Of a stretch of 64,000 bases of DNA, positions 59,615-64,000 are shown piece after piece (position 1 is the stretch's first letter; each line of letters begins with the position of its first letter). This DNA comes from Anaerolineaceae bacterium (GTDB taxonomy: Bacteria; Chloroflexota; Anaerolineae; Promineifilales; Promineifilaceae), in the NCBI GenBank assembly GCA_002699125.1, contig PABI01000183.1, positions 32,449 to 96,448 of the forward strand. Direction: 5' to 3'. Made by a program: the position numbers and the translations under genes. The notes under the pieces were generated by a model that was given only the letters and a program-made list of their open reading frames with translations, made no database searches and was not told where the DNA came from.

Positions 59615-60112
59615 TTATAAATTCGCTTGTGCTGCCCGGCTGCGGATTTGCAGCAGGACTTCAAATAGGATTAGTACGACGGCGACCAGCAAGGCGACCG
59701 CCAAACCGAACGATCGGTTCATTTGCAGCCAGAGGCAAAACGCCACCCAGATGCCGGCGGCCATCGATTGGCGCAGGGCCACCAGCAGTCGGGAGTCATC
59801 TGTTTTGCCAAAGCGGCGGTCAGTGTAGGCGGCAAAGCGTCGGTTAAGCAGGTAAGAAATGGGGAGCACGACGCCGGTAACGGCCGTTAACACCGTCGCC
59901 AAAAAAACCAGGATAATCTCAAAGTTGGCCGCTTCCAGCAAAGAAGCAGCATCTGCCCGGCCTTGCGTAGCGGCGCGCACCAAATCCAGTCGGTTGATGT
60001 CGATAGGCCACCAGCTGTTAACAACATACTCCATCGCCGTCAAGCCAAGCGCAACCAGAAGGATGCCTAAAATGAGGGCCGACAGAAAACCAAAACGGTC
60101 ATTTCCTCGCAT
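59615..60112 (-). CDS. Small membrane protein with four helices
   Basis: A 165-residue membrane protein with helices at about 8-30 (LSALILGILLVALGLTAMEYV), 60-85 (IILVFLATVLTAVTGVVLPISYLL), 112-128 (SMAAGIWVAFCLW) and 132-155. I do not recognise the family. The start is ATG 60112 because TATAAT is six bases upstream, giving a leaderless mRNA; the frame extends 35 codons further without support. No operon with selA is proven. Confidence 0.65.
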   Translation of the reverse strand: MRGNDRFGFLSALILGILLVALGLTAMEYVVNSWWPIDINRLDLVRAATQGRADAASLLEAANFEIILVFLATVLTAVTGVVLPISYLLNRRFAAYTDRRFGKTDDSRLLVALRQSMAAGIWVAFCLWLQMNRSFGLAVALLVAVVLILFEVLLQIRSRAAQANL

Positions 60113-60118
60113 GGATTG

Positions 60119-60124
60119 ATTATA
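60119..60124 (-). promoter_or_regulatory. TATAAT -10 box for a leaderless mRNA
   Basis: TATAAT on the minus strand, six bases before ATG 60112. A TTCACC about 18 bases upstream could be the -35. The start of transcription would coincide with the ATG. Confidence 0.6.
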
Positions 60125-60548
60125 CCTCGTGATTTTGCAGCAGGTGAAGCAATGCCTGGCCATACGCTTCGCTGGCTGATTCGGCGGCAAAGCGCAGCGG
60201 GTTGTTTGCCAGGACAAGCTCGCAGCTGTAGCTATCTTCGGTGCGGACTAATTGGTGGAAACGGCCGTTCCGCCCCGCCAATTCTTCTTCCAACTGCTCC
60301 CGCAGCTGGCTTTCTGTAGGCAGCCAAACTGCCTCGTGCGTCAGCAAATAATCTGACGCCCACTCAGCCGTGCCGTGAAACACCACCGCCGGCCAGCCGC
60401 GCAGCAGCTCCATCGTCACCATCATGTCTGACAGCACAAAAACCCGATTGTCCATGTCGCGGTCGGGAATAGCAAAAAAATCGTGGACGCTGGTGTGCCA
60501 CACCAATCCGGCCTCTTTCAGCTTTCGTGCTAAGGCGAGCGTGATCAT
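60120..60548 (-). CDS. Conserved hypothetical protein, 142 residues
   Basis: A soluble protein starting MITLALARKLKEAGLVWHTSVHDFFAIPDRDMDNRVFVLSDMM. Similar Chloroflexota proteins are, from memory, often labelled pilus assembly protein CpaE, but no ATPase motif is visible, so that label is doubtful. The middle (GTAEWASDYLLTHEAVWLPTESQLREQL) is helical. It is divergent from the DNA polymerase gene with a 67-base gap. The gene's stop overlaps the TATAAT box of the small membrane protein. Function unknown. Confidence 0.6.
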   Translation of the reverse strand: MITLALARKLKEAGLVWHTSVHDFFAIPDRDMDNRVFVLSDMMVTMELLRGWPAVVFHGTAEWASDYLLTHEAVWLPTESQLREQLEEELAGRNGRFHQLVRTEDSYSCELVLANNPLRFAAESASEAYGQALLHLLQNHEV

Positions 60549-60577
60549 GCAAACATCCTCTACTGTTCATTTTGGGC

Positions 60578-60606
60578 TTGCCAACTAGCGCACCCGAACA
60601 TATGAT
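60578..60606 (+). promoter_or_regulatory. Promoter of the DnaE2-like gene
   Basis: -35 TTGCCA (60578-60583), 17-base spacer, -10 TATGAT (60601-60606). Transcription would start near 60613, three bases before ATG 60616, so the mRNA is close to leaderless. No LexA box is evident. Confidence 0.65.
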
Positions 60607-60615
60607 CCACGACGC

Positions 60616-63600
60616 ATGAATGAGACAACGGCCGTTCCCTTCACCCATCTGCGTGTCCACTCCCATTATACCCTGTTAGGCGCGACTGCCACGGTGGATC
60701 AACTGGTAGCTCGCGCCGTGGCCGAAGGGATGCCCGCCCTCGCTCTCACAGACAGTTGTGCCTTGTACGGCGCGGTTGCCTTTAGCCAGGCGTGTCGGGC
60801 GGCAAACATTCAGCCCATAATAGGCATGGTGCTGCATGTCAGCTTGCCCGAAGCGATCAATTTACCCGGTCCAGCCTGGGGGGATCTGCTGCTGCTGGCT
60901 ACCGGACCGGTTGGTTATCGTTCGCTGTGTGCCCTGTCGTCACTGGTGCAGGGCAGCCCGCAGCGTGAGCAGTTGTTACAGCGTGGTTTGGCCTGGGAGC
61001 AGGTTCAGGCACACACCAACGGTCTCATTGCCATCGACAGCGGGCAAACGGGCTGGCTGACGCGCCTGGTGCAGGCCGGGCAATTGAAAATGGCGGCACG
61101 CTACGCTTCGCGGCTGGCCGGGCTGTTTGAAGAGAATGGCTACCTGGGCATGACGCTGCACAAAACCGCCGATGAAGCGGTAGCATGGGAGGCAACGGGG
61201 ATTGCGGCCCGATTTGGTCTGCGGGCAACGGCCGTACAGCCCATTTTTTGTCTGGATGAAGCCGAAGCACCCCGTCTGCGCCTGCTGGCGGCCATCGACC
61301 AAAACTGCCATATCGATGAGGTGCCAGCCGAGACGCTGCCGGCGGGCGGTCGGGCAGATGCGAGATTACATTGGCTTTCGGCTGAAGCAGTACAGGAACA
61401 ATTCGCTGCTTTTCCTGAAGCGCTGCAAACAGTCGGTGAGATTATCGACCAGTGCCAACCGGCTTTGCCCGACGGCCGTCCGATCTGGCCTAAACTGGAT
61501 TTACCAGATGAACAGAGTGCGGAGGATGCCCTGGCGGCAGCGGCCGAGACGGGGTTGGTGGGAAAATACGGCCGTTCTCCCCAAAAGGCAATCAAAGCCC
61601 GGTTGGAAAAGGAACTCGCTTCAATCAACCTGCACGGTTTTGCCCCGCTCTTTTTGCTGGTGGCCGATATTACGCGTTTTGCCAAGGAAACGGCCGTGCC
61701 GGTGAACACGCGCGGCAGCGTGGCCAACTCGCTGGTGGCCTACTGTTTGGGCATCACCAACGTGGACCCTATCGCTAACGATCTGTTGTTTGAGCGCTTT
61801 CTCAATCCGGCGCGGGCCAATCTGCCCGACATTGACCTCGATTTTTGCAGCCGCCGCCGCGACGAAGTGTTGAATTATGTGCGCGAGAAGTACGGTGAGG
61901 ACCGGGTGGCACTGGTGGCCACGATCAGCACGATGCAGCCGAAATCGGCCGTACGCGAGACAGCCAAAGCCCACGGTCTGCCCGAAGCCGACATCAAGGC
62001 GCTGACGGCGCTGCTGCCGCGCGGCTGGCACCCGGACCCACGCCGCCGCAGCGAACGCACCCTGGCAGACGTGCTGGCCGAGGTGGAAGATGAGACGCAG
62101 CGCCGGGTGCTGGCCGATGCCTTCGAGATCATTGGCCAGCCGCACCACATGAGCATTCATCCCGGCGGCATTGTCATTACGCCCGGCCCGTTGACCGATT
62201 TTGTGCCGGTGCAGCTTGCCCCCAAAGGATTCCTAACGACGCAGTACGATCATCGGGACGTGGAGAAGATTGGCTTGCCCAAAATTGATCTGCTGGGGAT
62301 TCGCGCCCTGACGGTGCTGGCCGATACGGCCGAATCCATTCGCACCACGCTAGACCCCGATTTTGATTTGCTGGCCATCCCGCTGGACGATGAGGCAACG
62401 GCCGTTACCCTGCGCCAGGGGGAAACCATTGGCGTCTTTCAATGTGAATCCTCCGGGGCACGGCGTACGTTGCGCCAGCTAAAGGCGCAAACTTTGCGTG
62501 ATCTGGCCGTGGCCAACGCCTTCTTTAAGCCGGGACCGGCCACCGGCGGCATGGCCCAGGCGTTTGTGCGCCGCTATCGCGGTGAGGAAAAGGTGCAGTT
62601 CTTGCATCCGGCGCTGGAGCCAATTTTGGGCAGCACCCAGGGTGTGCTGCTGTTCCAGGAGCAGGTTTTGCGCGTGGCCACCGAAATTGCCCACCTCAGC
62701 TGGGCCGAGGCCGATCATCTGCGGCGCGGCATGAGCAAGTTTAAGGCGGACGAGATGGCCACGATGCGGCAGCGCTTTGTGATTGGCTGCCAGGAGAAAA
62801 GTGGCTTTAGCAAAGAGCAGGCCACCACGTTGTGGGAGCAGGTGATGCCTTTTGCCGGTTATGGGTTTAACCAGGGCCACGCTACCGCCTATGCCGACAT
62901 TAGCTACCGTTCAGCCTACCTGAAGGCGCACTTCCCGGCCCAATTTTTATGCGCCCGGCTGCGCGACTATGGCGGCTTTCATCACCCGGCCATCTACATC
63001 GCCGAGGCGCAGCGGCTGGGAATTGAAGTGCGCCCGCCGCACGTGAATTTTAGCGGGCGCAAGTTTACGTTGACGACAGGGGAGATTGGCGATTGGCAGT
63101 TAGAGATTGAGTCGTCTGGTAGCCGGTCGCCCATTTTATGGATGGGCCTGGGCCAGGTACGGGATTTGCGCCGCTCGGCGGTGCGGGCGATTGTGGTGGC
63201 GCGGCAGGAACGGCCGTTCACCAACCTGCGTGATCTGCTAAACCGGGTCGATTTACAAAAGAAGGAAGTGGCTCATCTGATCCAGTGCGGGGCGCTGACC
63301 AGGCTGGGCGAGAGCCGCGCCGCCTTGCTGGCGGAGGCGGTGGAGGTGGAGCGGGCCGGGAGTGCCATGCAGTTGGCGTTTGATTTGGGGTTAAGAACGG
63401 CCGTTCAAACCGAAACCTTAGTCGAACAGCTGGCCTGGGAAACGGCCGTGCTGGGCTGGCCCGTTTCTGCCAATCCGGTGGCGGTGGTGCAAGAACAAAC
63501 CGGCGACGATGTGCCTGTGCGCTTTTTACCCCACTTGCTGAACCAAAAAACTTCCGTAGCTGGCGCGCGCTTACCTGGCTGGACCGGTGGCCGCGGCTTC

Positions 63601-63768
63601 TACTTTGGCGATGGCGACAGCTTTGAGATTGCCCAGCTGGATAGAACCATCGCCAAAAGCAAAATTAAACCGTGGCGGCCGTACCGTCTCATCGGCTATT
63701 GGCGCGCAGATGCCTGGGGCGGCGGCTGGTTCGAGGTTGTGACAGTGGAGTCATTGTCCGCCCAATAG
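60616..63768 (+). CDS. DNA polymerase III alpha subunit, DnaE2/ImuC-like
   Basis: A 1050-residue C-family polymerase. A PHP domain opens the protein (FTHLRVHSHYTLLGA, His11/His15/His17, then LALTDSCALYGAVAF). The palm active site has PDIDLDFCSRRRDEVLNYV near residue 395. IDLLGIRALTVL, GIVITPGPLTDF, FQCESSGARRTLRQL and AGYGFNQGHATAYADISYRSAYLK are typical. The length and FCS-type active site fit the error-prone DnaE2/ImuC group rather than the replicative DnaE of about 1160 residues. A repeat-like insertion lies at about residues 822-832. ImuA/ImuB partners are absent here. The replicative role is not excluded. Confidence 0.85.
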   Translation: MNETTAVPFTHLRVHSHYTLLGATATVDQLVARAVAEGMPALALTDSCALYGAVAFSQACRAANIQPIIGMVLHVSLPEAINLPGPAWGDLLLLATGPVGYRSLCALSSLVQGSPQREQLLQRGLAWEQVQAHTNGLIAIDSGQTGWLTRLVQAGQLKMAARYASRLAGLFEENGYLGMTLHKTADEAVAWEATGIAARFGLRATAVQPIFCLDEAEAPRLRLLAAIDQNCHIDEVPAETLPAGGRADARLHWLSAEAVQEQFAAFPEALQTVGEIIDQCQPALPDGRPIWPKLDLPDEQSAEDALAAAAETGLVGKYGRSPQKAIKARLEKELASINLHGFAPLFLLVADITRFAKETAVPVNTRGSVANSLVAYCLGITNVDPIANDLLFERFLNPARANLPDIDLDFCSRRRDEVLNYVREKYGEDRVALVATISTMQPKSAVRETAKAHGLPEADIKALTALLPRGWHPDPRRRSERTLADVLAEVEDETQRRVLADAFEIIGQPHHMSIHPGGIVITPGPLTDFVPVQLAPKGFLTTQYDHRDVEKIGLPKIDLLGIRALTVLADTAESIRTTLDPDFDLLAIPLDDEATAVTLRQGETIGVFQCESSGARRTLRQLKAQTLRDLAVANAFFKPGPATGGMAQAFVRRYRGEEKVQFLHPALEPILGSTQGVLLFQEQVLRVATEIAHLSWAEADHLRRGMSKFKADEMATMRQRFVIGCQEKSGFSKEQATTLWEQVMPFAGYGFNQGHATAYADISYRSAYLKAHFPAQFLCARLRDYGGFHHPAIYIAEAQRLGIEVRPPHVNFSGRKFTLTTGEIGDWQLEIESSGSRSPILWMGLGQVRDLRRSAVRAIVVARQERPFTNLRDLLNRVDLQKKEVAHLIQCGALTRLGESRAALLAEAVEVERAGSAMQLAFDLGLRTAVQTETLVEQLAWETAVLGWPVSANPVAVVQEQTGDDVPVRFLPHLLNQKTSVAGARLPGWTGGRGFYFGDGDSFEIAQLDRTIAKSKIKPWRPYRLIGYWRADAWGGGWFEVVTVESLSAQ
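63081..63111. repeat. GGAGATTGG-family repeat inside the DnaE2-like gene
   Basis: GGAGATTGGCGATTGGCAG followed by TTAGAGATTGAG is read in frame as GEIGDWQLEIE. It is the same family as 27346-27390. Confidence 0.65.
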
Positions 63769-63796
63769 GTTTCAGTGCGAGATTATGCAAATATTA

Positions 63797-63868
63797 GGAC
63801 ACAGATTCACGCAGATTTTCACAGGTTTTTTGCTGCTATCTGTGTTTATCTGTGAAAATCTGTGTCCC
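63797..63868. repeat. CACAGATT-family inverted repeat downstream of the polymerase gene
   Basis: GGACACAGATT...CAGATTTTCACAG mirrored by CTGTGAAAATCTGTGTCC. It lies after the polymerase stop and may end its transcript. The remaining sequence to 64000 shows no gene that I can support. Confidence 0.7.
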
Positions 63869-64000
63869 ATATAAATGTGACCGATTCAGCTTGAATGGGT
63901 TCTAATAGAGAAACTATTTAGACATGGCGCGAATAGTTTCAACATTGAACTTTTCCAAAAATGAATAGTTGAACTTGTTTGTTCTGAGAAAGTGCTCAAA

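Larger units (their letters stand above)
129..63449. repeat. Dispersed palindrome ACGGCCGT (about 115 copies)
   Basis: First copy at 129-136, last at 63442-63449. By eye I count about 115 exact copies across the window, roughly one per 550 bases. Copies are in coding and non-coding DNA and in all three reading phases, read as Thr-Ala-Val, Asp/Asn-Gly-Arg, or Arg-Pro with flanking codons. Flanks often extend the palindrome, as in GGAAACGGCCGTTTCC. Confidence 0.9.

Noticed and set aside
129..63449. ACGGCCGT as a transcription factor binding site
   Set aside because: Copies are spread evenly inside coding sequences in all phases and are not confined to promoters.

Overview
The window looks like a chromosomal segment of an uncultured Chloroflexota bacterium, probably of the Anaerolineae/Promineofilum type. 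That placement is inferred. It rests on ABC solute-binding lipoproteins with a Val-Thr-Arg-rich stalk, YYY/DUF2298 and Agl23-like giant membrane proteins (families known mainly from Chloroflexota and archaea), a secreted protein ending in YLPIVMR, and many LacI/ABC and VOC/DinB genes. There are no transposases, phage genes, CRISPR arrays, rRNAs or tRNAs that I can see. The DNA is moderately GC-rich and densely coding.

Layout. 1-3.7 kb: 5' part of a UPF0182 membrane protein, then a PPOX-type oxidoreductase, an SDR, a triple zinc-ribbon membrane protein and a GNAT. 3.7-11.7 kb: a LacI-controlled sugar operon (regulator, solute-binding lipoprotein, two permeases, GH13_18 phosphorylase, GT4 glycosyltransferase). 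It resembles the E. coli ycj cluster and probably handles glucosylglycerate-type solutes; two perfect LacI-type palindromes sit on a recognisable promoter. 11.8-13.6 kb: a peroxiredoxin-like gene with an in-frame TGA at the redox position (selenocysteine), a small unknown protein and a J-domain protein. 13.8-24.6 kb: a cyclase fused to SRPBCC, a secreted beta-propeller lipoprotein, DinB and VOC proteins, ankyrin, AKR, SDR and an EamA permease. 24.6-31.8 kb: a secreted metalloprotease, a BtrH-like protein, an AraC/GyrI regulator and an SLC12-type cation-chloride transporter. 32-50 kb: two ECF sigma/anti-sigma pairs around four very large membrane glycosyltransferase-like proteins (Agl23-NHL, GT39-like, YYY, and a GT39-YYY fusion), probably a cell-surface glycosylation locus. 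50-64 kb: a RemA-like small protein, phosphoesterase, Crp/Fnr, MBL-fold protein, AlaX-type editing protein, GAF-PAS histidine kinase, tsaD, selA and a DnaE2-like polymerase.

Three things run across the whole window. (1) The palindrome ACGGCCGT occurs about 115 times by my eye count, in all three reading phases. It is a HIP1-like highly iterated palindrome. (2) Many intergenic gaps carry imperfect inverted repeats from a few families (CACAGAG, GCAGATT, AAACCTGACAGG, AGGACTGNCAGTCCT, GGAGATTAGAGATTGG and others), and several of these families also occur in frame inside genes, adding short peptides to loops. (3) Several genes have a -10 box placed so close to the ATG that the mRNA should be leaderless or nearly so.

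The strongest biological observation is the selenoprotein. A TGA at codon 44 in an NRGFF-U-PFC context is followed by a bSECIS-like hairpin, and selA lies in the same window, so the genome very probably decodes UGA as selenocysteine.
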